Below are positions 1 to 9,957 of a DNA stretch of 15,722 nt, piece after piece. Position 1 is the first letter of the stretch; every line of letters starts with the position of its first letter. A model generated the notes under the pieces. That model had not been told where the DNA came from and ran no database searches. It saw only the letters and a program-made list of their open reading frames with translations. The translations under genes were made by a program, and so were the position numbers. Origin of the DNA: JBDTNL01 sp039933785 (lineage in GTDB: Bacteria; Acidobacteriota; Thermoanaerobaculia; Multivoradales; JAGPDF01); contig JBDTNL010000079.1 in assembly GCA_039933785.1 (NCBI GenBank), positions 1 to 15,722 of the forward strand. The letters are read 5' to 3'.

Positions 1-1334
1 TCAAGTACGCCGACGAATGGCATTTCGTGCACCACTGGGATGCCCGCATGTTGACGCCTGACTCGATCATGCCGCGCTACCCGTGGCTTTTCGACGGGCC
101 GTCCGGGCCGATCGCTATCGTGCCGGACAAGCAAGGCAGGCCGAGCCTCGAGCAGAACGAAGTGACCACCAAGCTCTTTGACTTCGCGAGCAGTGAGTTG
201 ATCGAGCTCACACCCAATCCCGACGGCCTGGTCTTCGTCCGCGAGCCCGGCAAATATCCGGTGATCGTCACCCCGAAACAGGAGTTCACCGGCAAACAGG
301 TCACGCTGCTCGCGCCCACCGAGGAGCTGAGGGGGCTGGTCGCGTACATCCAGAAGCTCGGGATGAACCGCGGTAAGTGGCGGGACCAGTTCGAGCCCCA
401 ACTCGTCTCGGCGTCGAACGTCGAGCTGCCGAGGTCGCAGGAATACATCGACTACGGCAAGAACGTCTTCGAGCGCCGCTGCATGGGTTGTCACGGCGCC
501 CGCGGCGACGGCAACGGCGAGGCGGCCACGTTCTTCGCCGTGCGCCCACGCAACTTCACCAGCGGCACGTTCAAGTTCCGTAGCACGCCATCGGGATCGC
601 TGCCCACCGACGGCGACCTGCTGCGCACTATCGTCGACGGCGTTCGCGGCACACCGATGCCGACCTGGCACGAGCTCGCCGAGAAGGATCGTCTGGCGGT
701 AATGCAGTACGTCAAGTACGCCTTGGCGATCGACAACAGCGACCCGAAGCAGCCCTATGCCTTTTTCACGGAGGAACAGCCGGCGGCGACGATCGCCATC
801 GGCAAGCCGCCCGAGCCGACGCCGGCGTTACTTGCCAAGGGCAGGCAGCTCTGGACGGACGTGAAGTGCTCGCAGTGCCACGGCGATTCGGGCAAGGGGG
901 ACGGACCATCCGCCGTCGGGTTAAAGGACGACTGGGGCTTCACCATCCGGCCAGCCAATCTGACCACCGGGTTGTTCAAGTCCGGACCGTCGGTGAAGGA
1001 CATCTTCCGCACCATCAGCACCGGCCTGAACGGCACGCCGATGCCCTCGTTCGTCAGCACTCTTCCCAACGAGGAAGATCGATGGGCGCTCGCCTACTTC
1101 ATCCTGTCCCTCTCCGCATTCAAGGACCCCCTCACCGGCGATCCGTTGCCGTTCACGGAGCAGGAGCGCCAGGAGATCGACGCACCCACCGTCAAGGCAG
1201 AAACCTCCGACACCGCTTTCCGGCGGCACGGAGAGGCGACACCGCGCCACGTGTGGGCGGAGTACCACGGTATTCAGGAGTTGCCGGTGATCGAGAAAGC
1301 GCAGGCGCCGAGTCCGCCCGGCGGCCCATCGTGA
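1..1334 (+). CDS. ccoO: cbb3 oxidase CcoO-like subunit with C-terminal diheme cytochrome c extension (5' partial)
   Basis: The open frame enters from the left edge (frame starts at base 3). The first ~110 visible residues match the end of CcoO, the membrane-bound monoheme cytochrome c subunit of cbb3 oxidase: YADEWH, then SIMPRYPWL with the axial Met at about base 69, then LRGLVAYIQKLG. CcoO normally stops there. This protein continues with two class I cytochrome c domains: CMGCH at 480-494 with Met in GTPMP at about 657, and CSQCH at 867-881 with Met in GTPMP at about 1041. Both share an RPxN(F/L)T..(T/L)FK block, so they look like a tandem duplication. No membrane segment separates the CcoO part from the hemes. 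With the CcoO heme expected upstream of the window, this would be a triheme subunit combining CcoO and CcoP roles, carrying electrons to CcoN. Seen: motifs. Inferred: CcoO identity and the CcoP role. The GTG at 27 is internal, not the start. Confidence 0.85.
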   Translation, partial: KYADEWHFVHHWDARMLTPDSIMPRYPWLFDGPSGPIAIVPDKQGRPSLEQNEVTTKLFDFASSELIELTPNPDGLVFVREPGKYPVIVTPKQEFTGKQVTLLAPTEELRGLVAYIQKLGMNRGKWRDQFEPQLVSASNVELPRSQEYIDYGKNVFERRCMGCHGARGDGNGEAATFFAVRPRNFTSGTFKFRSTPSGSLPTDGDLLRTIVDGVRGTPMPTWHELAEKDRLAVMQYVKYALAIDNSDPKQPYAFFTEEQPAATIAIGKPPEPTPALLAKGRQLWTDVKCSQCHGDSGKGDGPSAVGLKDDWGFTIRPANLTTGLFKSGPSVKDIFRTISTGLNGTPMPSFVSTLPNEEDRWALAYFILSLSAFKDPLTGDPLPFTEQERQEIDAPTVKAETSDTAFRRHGEATPRHVWAEYHGIQELPVIEKAQAPSPPGGPS

Positions 1335-1356
1335 GGATACGCACTGGAGACCCGTC

Positions 1357-1527
1357 ATGGAAACGATGATCTTCTTGCAGTTCCTGGTGGCCTTGAGCAT
1401 GAGCCTCGCTGCGGTCTGTTTCTTCGTCTGGGGGACACTGGACGGCCAGTTCAAAGATGGCGAGTCGATCAAATTCGCCATGCTGAAGCGCGAGTTGGCC
1501 GACGAGGAGGCGAGCGCACATGAGTGA
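1357..1527 (+). CDS. ccoS: cbb3 oxidase maturation protein CcoS
   Basis: This 56-residue protein has one hydrophobic helix (residues about 5-26) ending in FFVWGTLDGQF, followed by an acidic tail. The W...GQF D pattern after a single N-terminal helix is the hallmark of CcoS/FixS, which is needed to install heme and CuB cofactors into CcoN. The length is typical of the family. The ATG is preceded by GGAGA at 1346-1350 with a 6-base spacer. It lies 22 bases after the cytochrome gene, and its last codons overlap the start of the next gene by 8 bases, so the two are translationally linked. Family assignment rests on the short motif and on the operon context. Confidence 0.75.
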   Translation: METMIFLQFLVALSMSLAAVCFFVWGTLDGQFKDGESIKFAMLKRELADEEASAHE

Positions 1528-1726
1528 CCCTGAACAGCGTCCGAAGTCTCTGGACGCGCATGCCGAGCACGCCGACGACATCGAGGAGTTCGCCGGCGGC
1601 GAGATCCGCGTGCGTCACGGCATCGTCAACCGCTGGTTGCTGTTCGTCTACCTCGGTCTCTTCGTCTGGGGCATTTACTATCTCTTTACCTATTGGGGCG
1701 GCCTTGGCCCCGGTCTCGCCTACTAG
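1520..1726 (+). CDS. Free-standing CcoP N-terminal (FixP_N-like) membrane anchor protein
   Basis: The 68-residue protein has an acidic, soluble N-terminus with DDIEEFAGG, a short basic segment (RVRHGIVNRW), one membrane helix at about residues 38-58 (LLFVYLGLFVWGIYYLF) and a short tail. This is the layout of the first ~60 residues of CcoP/FixP: an acidic 'EYDGIEE' stretch, PxWW, then one helix before the two heme domains. No CxxCH is present, so the protein is the anchor without the hemes. GAGGAGG at 1504-1510 precedes the ATG by 9 bases. It lies between ccoS and two smaller membrane peptides. It may be the detached anchor of CcoP, whose heme part seems to be attached to CcoO. A CcoQ-like subunit is the alternative. 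Confidence 0.6.
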   Translation: MSDPEQRPKSLDAHAEHADDIEEFAGGEIRVRHGIVNRWLLFVYLGLFVWGIYYLFTYWGGLGPGLAY

Positions 1727-1741
1727 GGAGGACTCGAGCTC

Positions 1742-1843
1742 ATGCGCTGGACGCGATTCTTGCTTCGGGCAGCCTGGCTGAACTTCGGATTTCTGCTCCT
1801 CACCGCCGCGCTTAACGCCGTCGGCTTCTGGATTCATCTTTAG
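1742..1843 (+). CDS. 33-residue single-helix membrane protein in cbb3 operon
   Basis: This small ORF encodes a basic start (MRWTRFLLR) followed by one hydrophobic helix of about 20 residues, ending in FWIHL. The ATG is preceded by a strong Shine-Dalgarno GGGAGG at 1726-1731, which begins on the last base of the previous stop codon. It sits in a run of same-strand genes with no room for another product. No family is recognised. Its size and place suggest a small oxidase subunit (CcoQ-like) or an assembly peptide, but that is inference. Confidence 0.5.
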   Translation: MRWTRFLLRAAWLNFGFLLLTAALNAVGFWIHL

Positions 1844-1852
1844 GAGACAAGC

Positions 1853-1945
1853 ATGCGCATTCAGGAGTGGATCGCGATGCTCCTATTCCTGGCCGGAACG
1901 CTGGTCTTCTTCGGCTGGGTGCTTCGCCTATGGCTCAAGAAGTAG
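1853..1945 (+). CDS. 30-residue single-helix membrane protein in cbb3 operon
   Basis: The product is MRIQEW, then one hydrophobic helix (residues about 7-25), then a basic RLWLKK end, which predicts an N-out/C-in single-pass peptide by the positive-inside rule. AGGAG at 1842-1846 overlaps the stop codon of the previous small gene and lies 6 bases from the ATG, an ideal ribosome binding site that argues for real translation. The C-terminal pattern recalls the helix-plus-basic-turn of CcoQ, but the acidic tail of CcoQ is missing. No family is assigned. Confidence 0.5.
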   Translation: MRIQEWIAMLLFLAGTLVFFGWVLRLWLKK

Positions 1946-1990
1946 CCCGCAGGCCCTGAGGGAGCAGTGCGAGCACCGGCGACGATCTAG

Positions 1991-2689
1991 GTGATGACGA
2001 ACCCGCTTTGGATCGCCGCCGCCGGTGCTGCCGGAAGCTTTCACTGCTTGGGAATGTGCAGTGCATTCGCACTCGCCCTGGCTCCCAGTCGCGGTGCGCG
2101 CTGGAAGACTGTGGGACGGCACTTGGCCTACAACTCCGGGCGAGTGACGTCCTACTGCTTTCTCGGCCTGGCCGCCGGCACGATCGGTCAGGCAGCCGCG
2201 GCCGGGGGCCCCATTGGCCTTCTGCAGCGCGCCCTGGCGATCGTCTCCGGGATCCTGATGACGGTGATGGCGCTGCAGTTCTTCGGCTACCGCGTGCCGC
2301 TGAGTTTGAGCTCGGCGCCGGGGCTCGGCTCTCTCCTGCGCGGTGTGCGCGGCCTGTTGCGCGCGCCGGGAATTCCCCCGCCCCTGGCATTCGGCGTCTT
2401 CAACGGCTTCCTGCCCTGCCCCCTCGTCTACGCCTTCGTCGCCCAGGCTCTGGCGACCGGCAGCGCCGCCCGGGGACTACTGACCATGATCGCCTTCGGG
2501 CTGGGCACCTTTCCCGCGATGCTGCTCGTCGGGCTCGTCGGCTGGGGCGTGACCCCGGGCTGGCGGGTGTGGGGCTTGCGCCTCGCGGGCACCGTGATTC
2601 TGATCTTCGGACTGATCACCATCGCCCGCGGCGCGATCGCGATATCGAGTGCCGACGGTCATGCCGGCCACCTCATGGCGATGCCGTGA
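1991..2689 (+). CDS. TauE/SafE (DsbD_2-like) membrane protein of cbb3 operon
   Basis: The protein has about 232 residues and roughly six membrane segments. It opens with GAAGSFHCLGMCSAF (HCxGMC at residues 18-23) and has a second signature, FNGFLPCPLVY, at about 137-147. These paired Cys motifs, each at the start of a three-helix half, mark the 'sulfite exporter TauE/SafE' or cytochrome c biogenesis transmembrane family (DsbD_2), which is common beside ccoI and thought to act in copper or thiol handling for oxidase assembly. The usual GMCG is GMCS here and PCG is PCP. The tail contains DGHAGHLMAMP, a possible weak metal ligand cluster. A stop at 1988 bounds the frame. The start is GTG 1991 or ATG 1994, neither with a strong Shine-Dalgarno. 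Its TGA shares one base with the ccoI ATG. Confidence 0.75.
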   Translation: MMTNPLWIAAAGAAGSFHCLGMCSAFALALAPSRGARWKTVGRHLAYNSGRVTSYCFLGLAAGTIGQAAAAGGPIGLLQRALAIVSGILMTVMALQFFGYRVPLSLSSAPGLGSLLRGVRGLLRAPGIPPPLAFGVFNGFLPCPLVYAFVAQALATGSAARGLLTMIAFGLGTFPAMLLVGLVGWGVTPGWRVWGLRLAGTVILIFGLITIARGAIAISSADGHAGHLMAMP

Positions 2690-4944
2690 TGGCGCTCTCG
2701 GAAGAACTCTGCGCCCACTGTCTGGTACCGGCGGGCGCGAGCGCGTACCACGGCACGGTCGCGGGGTGCGACCACGTCTTCTGCTGCTTCGGCTGCTTCC
2801 TGGCCTTTCGCGTTCATGGCGAGGCAGGCGAAGAAGCCGACGCGACGCTCTTCTTTCTCCGGCTTGGCGTCGGCGCGTTCCTCGGCATGAACGTGATGAT
2901 CTTGAGCCTGCTCCTCTACAGCCACGATTTCTCACGCGATCAGGACCACATCCGCCGCGGGATCGAGATTCTCGTCGGCGTGCTGGCCACGCCCGTCATG
3001 CTGGTACTCGGTGCTCCGCTCATTCGCGACGCTTGGCGCGCCGGCCGCCGCGGTCAGATCACCGCCGAGACGATGATCGCCGTCAGCTCCGTCGCCGCCT
3101 ACGGATACTCCGTCGCGGCACTCTTCGGCCTGCTCGACCACATCTATTTCGACACCGCCACGATGCTCCTGCTGCTCTTTACCGTCGGGCGTTACCTCGA
3201 TGCGACCGCGCGGGCGCGAGCTGCTCGCAACCTGGCGCCTTTGCTCGAGGCGGAAATCGCCTCCGTGCGCACGCTCACCAGCGACGGCGAGGTGACGAAG
3301 CGAGCTCGCGACGTGGCGGTGGGTGAGCTGGTGCGCGTCCTTGCGGGGGAACGCATCCCGGTGGACGGCGAAATCGTTGTCGGGAATTCAACCGTCGACC
3401 AGTCGCTGGTCACCGGCGAGCCCGAGCCGATCCCGAAGGGGCCGGGAGACGTGGTTTTCGCCGGAACCGCCAACGGCGATGGAATCCTTCTCGCCCGCAC
3501 GAGCGCTTCAGGAGCGGCCACGCATTGGGCGGCGATCGGGCGCGCGGTGCGCGAAGCGCTGGAGAGGCGATCTCGTCTGCAGACCCTGCACGATCGAATC
3601 GCGACCTACTTCTTGCCCCTTGTGGTCCTGGTGGCGGCTGGAGCCGCGGTCTACTGGGGTCGGCACGGCAGCGTCTGGACCGCCACCTCGGCCGCGCTGG
3701 CGACTCTCGTCGTCGCGTGCCCTTGCGCCCTCGGTCCGGCGGCCTATCTCGCCTCGTTCCTCGGTATCGGGATCGCGGCCCGCCGTGGCATCGTCATCCG
3801 TTCCACCCGCGCGTTGCAAGACCTCGCGACCAGCCGGTGGATGGTGTTCGACAAGACCGGCTGTCTGACGCGCGGCACTCCCACCTTGGTGGCCGTCGCT
3901 GCTGAGCAAGCTCCCGAAGCCGCGATTCTCGGCCACGCGGCTGGCCTCGCTCTGGCCAGCGATCATCCGTTCTCCCGCGCCCTGGTCGAAGCGGCGCGGG
4001 AACGCGGCGCCGTCGCGGTGCCGGCGACTGAGGTGCGGACCGTACGTGGACAAGGCCTGCTGGGACAGCGCGACGGAATGGCGGTAGCGCTCGGCAGCGC
4101 CCGATTCTTCTCGGAGCTCGGCTGGCGGCCGCCTTCGCAGCTCGGGGCTCGAGCTGGCGTGCTCGAGTCGTCCGCCAACAGCCTCGTCTTCTACGGCCAG
4201 GAGGGTCGGATCGAGGGGCTATTCGCCTTCGCCGACACGCTGAAACCGGAGGCAGCCGAGGTCTTGCAAAGCCTGCGCAGCCGCGGCCTTCGAACGATGG
4301 TCCTGAGCGGTGATCGGACGGCTGCCGTTCGGCTCGCGGCAGAGAGCCTGGCGTTCGAGCGCTGGCGCGCCGAGATCTCACCGGAGGAGAAACTCGCGGT
4401 GGTCAGGCAGCTGAGTGCCAGCGAGGGCGAAGTTGCCATGGTCGGCGACGGGTTGAACGATGCACCCGTCCTGGCGGGCGCGGGCGTCGGTATCGCGCTC
4501 GGCTCAGGCACCGAGCTCGCTCGCACCAGCGCGGACATCGTGACGGCCGACACCAGCCTCCTCGTCCTTCCTTGGCTGGTCGACCTCGGGCGCTCGGTGC
4601 GCAGGAAGACAGCGATAAGTCTTCTCTGGGCTTTCGGCTACAACATCGGGGGTGTGGCCCTTGCTGCGTCGGGGTACCTTACCCCCGTACTGGCAGCCGC
4701 GCTGATGGCTGCATCGAGCATCTTGGTCATCGGCAATGCGCTCGGTCTCGAAGGCCACAAGGAATTCGGCGCCCTTCCTTCGGGCTCTGGTGCAAAACCG
4801 GGGGTAGCCCAGACTGGGTTGTCCATGCCGACCGACGGCACGGCCTGGCAACTAGGCTCCGCGAGCGCTGCTACCTCGCCAAAATCGGCTACAGTCAGGT
4901 CGCGCCTTCGGGACGCCAGGCCCCCGGAGTTCCGTGCCAGATGA
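2689..4944 (+). CDS. ccoI: cbb3-associated copper-translocating P1B-type ATPase CcoI
   Basis: 751 residues. The N-terminus has CAHC (C8, C11) and FCCFGC (C32, C33, C36), the metal-binding segment typical of CcoI/FixI, but no ferredoxin-like HMA domain follows before the first membrane helices. Next come the actuator TGE (242-244), the membrane CPC (344-346), the phosphorylation aspartate D388 in DKTGC, HP (426-427), GDGLND (586-591), YN in TM7 (651-652) and MAASS in TM8 (673-677). YN plus MxxSS is the Cu(I) P1B-1 signature. CcoI exports Cu(I) for CuB insertion into CcoN. Two features are odd: the motif reads DKTGC instead of DKTGT, and a ~65-residue low-complexity tail after TM8 overlaps the convergent gene by 50 bases. 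The start at 2689 is fixed by the TGATG junction with the preceding gene. A longer frame reaching back to 2008 only shadows that gene. Confidence 0.92.
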   Translation: MALSEELCAHCLVPAGASAYHGTVAGCDHVFCCFGCFLAFRVHGEAGEEADATLFFLRLGVGAFLGMNVMILSLLLYSHDFSRDQDHIRRGIEILVGVLATPVMLVLGAPLIRDAWRAGRRGQITAETMIAVSSVAAYGYSVAALFGLLDHIYFDTATMLLLLFTVGRYLDATARARAARNLAPLLEAEIASVRTLTSDGEVTKRARDVAVGELVRVLAGERIPVDGEIVVGNSTVDQSLVTGEPEPIPKGPGDVVFAGTANGDGILLARTSASGAATHWAAIGRAVREALERRSRLQTLHDRIATYFLPLVVLVAAGAAVYWGRHGSVWTATSAALATLVVACPCALGPAAYLASFLGIGIAARRGIVIRSTRALQDLATSRWMVFDKTGCLTRGTPTLVAVAAEQAPEAAILGHAAGLALASDHPFSRALVEAARERGAVAVPATEVRTVRGQGLLGQRDGMAVALGSARFFSELGWRPPSQLGARAGVLESSANSLVFYGQEGRIEGLFAFADTLKPEAAEVLQSLRSRGLRTMVLSGDRTAAVRLAAESLAFERWRAEISPEEKLAVVRQLSASEGEVAMVGDGLNDAPVLAGAGVGIALGSGTELARTSADIVTADTSLLVLPWLVDLGRSVRRKTAISLLWAFGYNIGGVALAASGYLTPVLAAALMAASSILVIGNALGLEGHKEFGALPSGSGAKPGVAQTGLSMPTDGTAWQLGSASAATSPKSATVRSRLRDARPPEFRAR

Positions 4945-6343
4945 CGCGAATCGAGTCCCAACGCCTGGCGTCTACATCGCCGCGAAATTGCACCAGCGCG
5001 CCACAGGCGTGGCGCGCGCTGGCGCTCCGTCCAAAGATGTACCGGCCCGGCTCACCGCCATCGCCCGGGATTCCGTAAGGCAGAAGCTCGCCGCGCATCG
5101 ACCGCGGCAAGACGGCTTCGAGCGCACTTGCCGCCGTCACCTCGTCGAAGGTCTCGCTCACTGGGGGAACGATCGTCGCGGAGTACGCGTAGCGCGGGCC
5201 ATCCGGGGGCTGGCTGAAATTGACGAAAAGTTCAGCGCCGCCAGCCAAGCCTCGCCTGGTTACGAAGCCGCGCGCTTCTCCAGCCGCGTGAAGCCGGCGA
5301 TAGTGGTACGCGAGATGCCATGAAGCACGCCGGCAGATCTCGGCCTCGGCGCTGTCTCCGAGCTCGACCAGGATCGGCTCCATGTCCTCGACTTCGTCGT
5401 CGATCTCCGTCGCCGCCTCGAGTGCCAGCTCGCGATGCCCCATGTCGAGCAGCCGGCGCACGTAGCCGGCGCGGCCGCCGAAGATCTCGTGCGCGAAGAA
5501 GTCGATGCCGTTGCTGCACGGCAGCGTGTCAGGCTCGGGATGCTTGCGTTCGGCGAGAATGGTGCAGAACCAGTCCTCTACCGAGACGCCAGCGCGCTCG
5601 ACGAAGTCGTTCATCCCGAAGCCGTACCAATTCGAGAAGAACGGCCCGGCGATGCCGGGGCGCTCGATCTCCTTCGCGGTGAGCAGCGTCACCAGCGCGC
5701 GAAGCGGCGGCGAGAGCTCCGCCGAGGCGTCGCAGTAGCGCTGGCCGAGCCCGCGCGCGGCATAGGCGCGCACCATCTCGTCGGCGTGATCGAGACTGCC
5801 GAGGAGTGATTCTCCCAGACGCTCCCAGGGGGCACGCCCATCCAGATAAGCGATCCGCGCCGCGAGCTCCCGCGGGGACCCACCGGCGAGCTCCGCGATC
5901 CACTCCTCGACGATCGCCTGTGGGCCGCAGTGGGTCAGCCCTTCGAGGTGGAGCTGGTCGTCGATTACGCGCAGCAGCGACAGAGCTCCGCGGCGAACCA
6001 GCGGAGTGAGCACCGGCAGGAGTTGCGCCGTGCGACGCTCCGCGGAACTCACGCGCTGCCGCTCGGCGTCGTCTTCATAGGGTGGACCGTACTCGGCGCC
6101 GATGACGATCTTCGCGTAGTGATACGCGAGATCCCGGACGCTGTCGATGGGACTCGCGAGCTCACCCAGCAGCACGGCGAACAGGCGATCCCATCGCTCG
6201 TGCCCGCGCGCTCGTTCTTCGTGGAAAGGAAAGCGCCTGACGTTCTCCAGCGTCGCCGCCACACGCGCTCCGTCGCCGGCGGCGGACGCAACCTCGAGGT
6301 CAGACAGCCAGGGTTCCCAAATCTCTGTGATCACGGCGGCCAT
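4895..6343 (-). CDS. Hypothetical protein, possibly HEAT-like helical repeats
   Basis: 482 residues, soluble, with no signal peptide or membrane segment. No family is recognised. The first two thirds are rich in amphipathic helices with Leu/Ala/Arg pairs and segments such as EMVRAYAARGLG and LRALVTLLTA that resemble HEAT or armadillo turns. The C-terminal ~150 residues look more beta-rich (ELFVNFSQPPDG, SATIVPP) and end with DSIRVIWHG. Codon use is high-GC like its neighbours. The ATG at 6343 is preferred: extension to GTG 6424 would add 27 residues rich in Ser/Arg and overlap the start of the divergent copA. Its stop lies 50 bases inside the 3' end of ccoI, a tail-to-tail overlap. A link to copper is not evident from the sequence; it merely lies between two copper ATPases. 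Confidence 0.7.
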   Translation of the reverse strand: MAAVITEIWEPWLSDLEVASAAGDGARVAATLENVRRFPFHEERARGHERWDRLFAVLLGELASPIDSVRDLAYHYAKIVIGAEYGPPYEDDAERQRVSSAERRTAQLLPVLTPLVRRGALSLLRVIDDQLHLEGLTHCGPQAIVEEWIAELAGGSPRELAARIAYLDGRAPWERLGESLLGSLDHADEMVRAYAARGLGQRYCDASAELSPPLRALVTLLTAKEIERPGIAGPFFSNWYGFGMNDFVERAGVSVEDWFCTILAERKHPEPDTLPCSNGIDFFAHEIFGGRAGYVRRLLDMGHRELALEAATEIDDEVEDMEPILVELGDSAEAEICRRASWHLAYHYRRLHAAGEARGFVTRRGLAGGAELFVNFSQPPDGPRYAYSATIVPPVSETFDEVTAASALEAVLPRSMRGELLPYGIPGDGGEPGRYIFGRSASARHACGALVQFRGDVDARRWDSIRVIWHGTPGAWRPEGAT

Positions 6344-6404
6344 GATCGCACACGCACCGCTGGGCAGCGGGCGGGATCGAAGGCGAGCGGTAGACTCCTC
6401 GATT

Positions 6405-8891
<2,487 letters not shown>

Positions 8892-8918
8892 CCCGGTCGA
8901 GGCCGGGCTGAGGTTCGA

Positions 8919-8999
8919 TCGCCTGCGGACCACAGCCCATCCGAGCGTGCCCATGAGGCCCGCCAGCAAGAGTAGGCCCCAGGGCGATAGCGTCGGAAT
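8919..8999 (-). other. IPTL-CTERM protein-sorting signal (coding segment)
   Basis: Read in the third frame of the broken DUF3494 gene, this segment has IPTLSPWG, a ~17-residue hydrophobic stretch and then a basic RRR. That tripartite structure defines the IPTL-CTERM variant of the PEP-CTERM/exosortase sorting signals. Its intactness downstream of two frameshifts suggests the damage is recent or artefactual. It also implies that the genome encodes an exosortase-like or other sorting enzyme, not seen in this window. Confidence 0.8.
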
Positions 9000-9704
9000 A
9001 GCGGTGATTGGAATCTGGAACGAGGGGCCCCCGCTGCAGACGGTCACGTTGCTATTTGTCGAGGGGCACGGCGCCAGTGCGCGCCAGGGCTCGCCCGCCC
9101 ACGCTGGCACCGGTATTCAGAGTGACGCTGGCGAGCGCGACGATGTTTCCTGCGAATGTCGTACCCGTCCCCAGTATTCCAGAGCTCCCGAGCTGCCAAA
9201 AAACCTGACACGGCGACGCGCTATTGATGAATACCACCGACGCGGCACTTGCGGTGGTCAGCGTGCTCCCGATCTGGAACACGAACAAGGCGTTGGAACT
9301 GCTTGCCCATCCAGAGTGAGGGTTCCGGTCAACTGCGCCGAGGTCGAGAAACAGTAGGTGCCCGGCGTGAGCGTCAGACCGCCTAGGTCCTGCCCCGTCA
9401 GATCGGTATTGCACGGTCGATTCTGCAGGCTCGTGTATAGATAGCCCAGTTCGACTTGAGCCTGGGCGGCGACAGCGTCAGCGACGTGAATGGTCCCGCC
9501 GGTCACGATGCCCGGCGGAAAACCGGTGACCGCGCTCCCCGGGCTGACACCCAAGTCGCCGGTCACGGTGGTCGGCGTGGCGGTATTGGTCACCGTCGAT
9601 CCGCCGAGCACCGAAAAGGAGGCCAGTTGAGCCTCCGCCGGGAGTGGACGGTAGATCAATACGACGAGTCCCAAGGCCACGATGAGTGAGCGTTGATGTT
9701 TCAT

Positions 9705-9957
9705 TGCCAGTTCCCTCCAAGGTCGATGCGTCCCAGGCCCTCTCGCGATCGTACGTCGGGATGCGTTCTCGACCCTCCAATTCTGCCTGGTACTGAAGCC
9801 TGGGGTTGCAATTGCCGGGCCACCGGGTGGCCACTAGAAATCGCCTGAGTCCTCCGCAAGAGCCTCGCGCCGGTAGGCTCTTGACCGCATTTGAACAACA
9901 TGGTGATCCTTTTGGTCTGAGCCGCCGGCCCGCGATCTCGAAGCACTTGAAGATGGG
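9705..9957 (-). promoter_or_regulatory. 253-base non-coding leader with two perfect hairpins
   Basis: No gene is seen here on either strand. Two inverted repeats stand out. One has a 9-base perfect stem at 9857-9865 / 9875-9883 with a 9-base loop. The other is GGCCAC/GTGGCC at 9818-9823 / 9827-9832 with a 3-base loop. Neither is followed by a T-run on either strand, so they are not classical intrinsic terminators, though the first could end the upstream DUF488 operon (its stop is 75 bases away). A strong Shine-Dalgarno for the DUF3494 gene lies at 9713-9718. I tested the leader by eye for c-di-GMP riboswitch features and did not find the conserved core. No confident -35/-10 pair is visible. 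Confidence 0.4.
9857..9883. repeat. 9-base perfect inverted repeat (stem-loop)
   Basis: CAAGAGCCT and AGGCTCTTG are exact reverse complements separated by 9 bases. This forms a stable stem between the end of the DUF488 operon and the DUF3494 gene. No U-tract follows on either strand. It may be a Rho-assisted 3' end stabiliser or a protein binding site. Confidence 0.6.

Noticed and set aside
2008..2688. N-terminal extension of CcoI by 227 residues
   Set aside because: This stretch is out of frame with the TauE/SafE gene, which has clear membrane and Cys motifs. CcoI's own metal-binding N-terminus begins at 2689 and the TGATG junction fits.
9857..9883. Rho-independent terminator for the DUF488 operon
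   Set aside because: The stem is perfect, but no U-tract follows on the minus strand; kept only as an inverted repeat.
9705..9900. c-di-GMP (GEMM) riboswitch in the DUF3494 leader
   Set aside because: Hairpins are present, but the conserved GEMM core sequence could not be found by eye.
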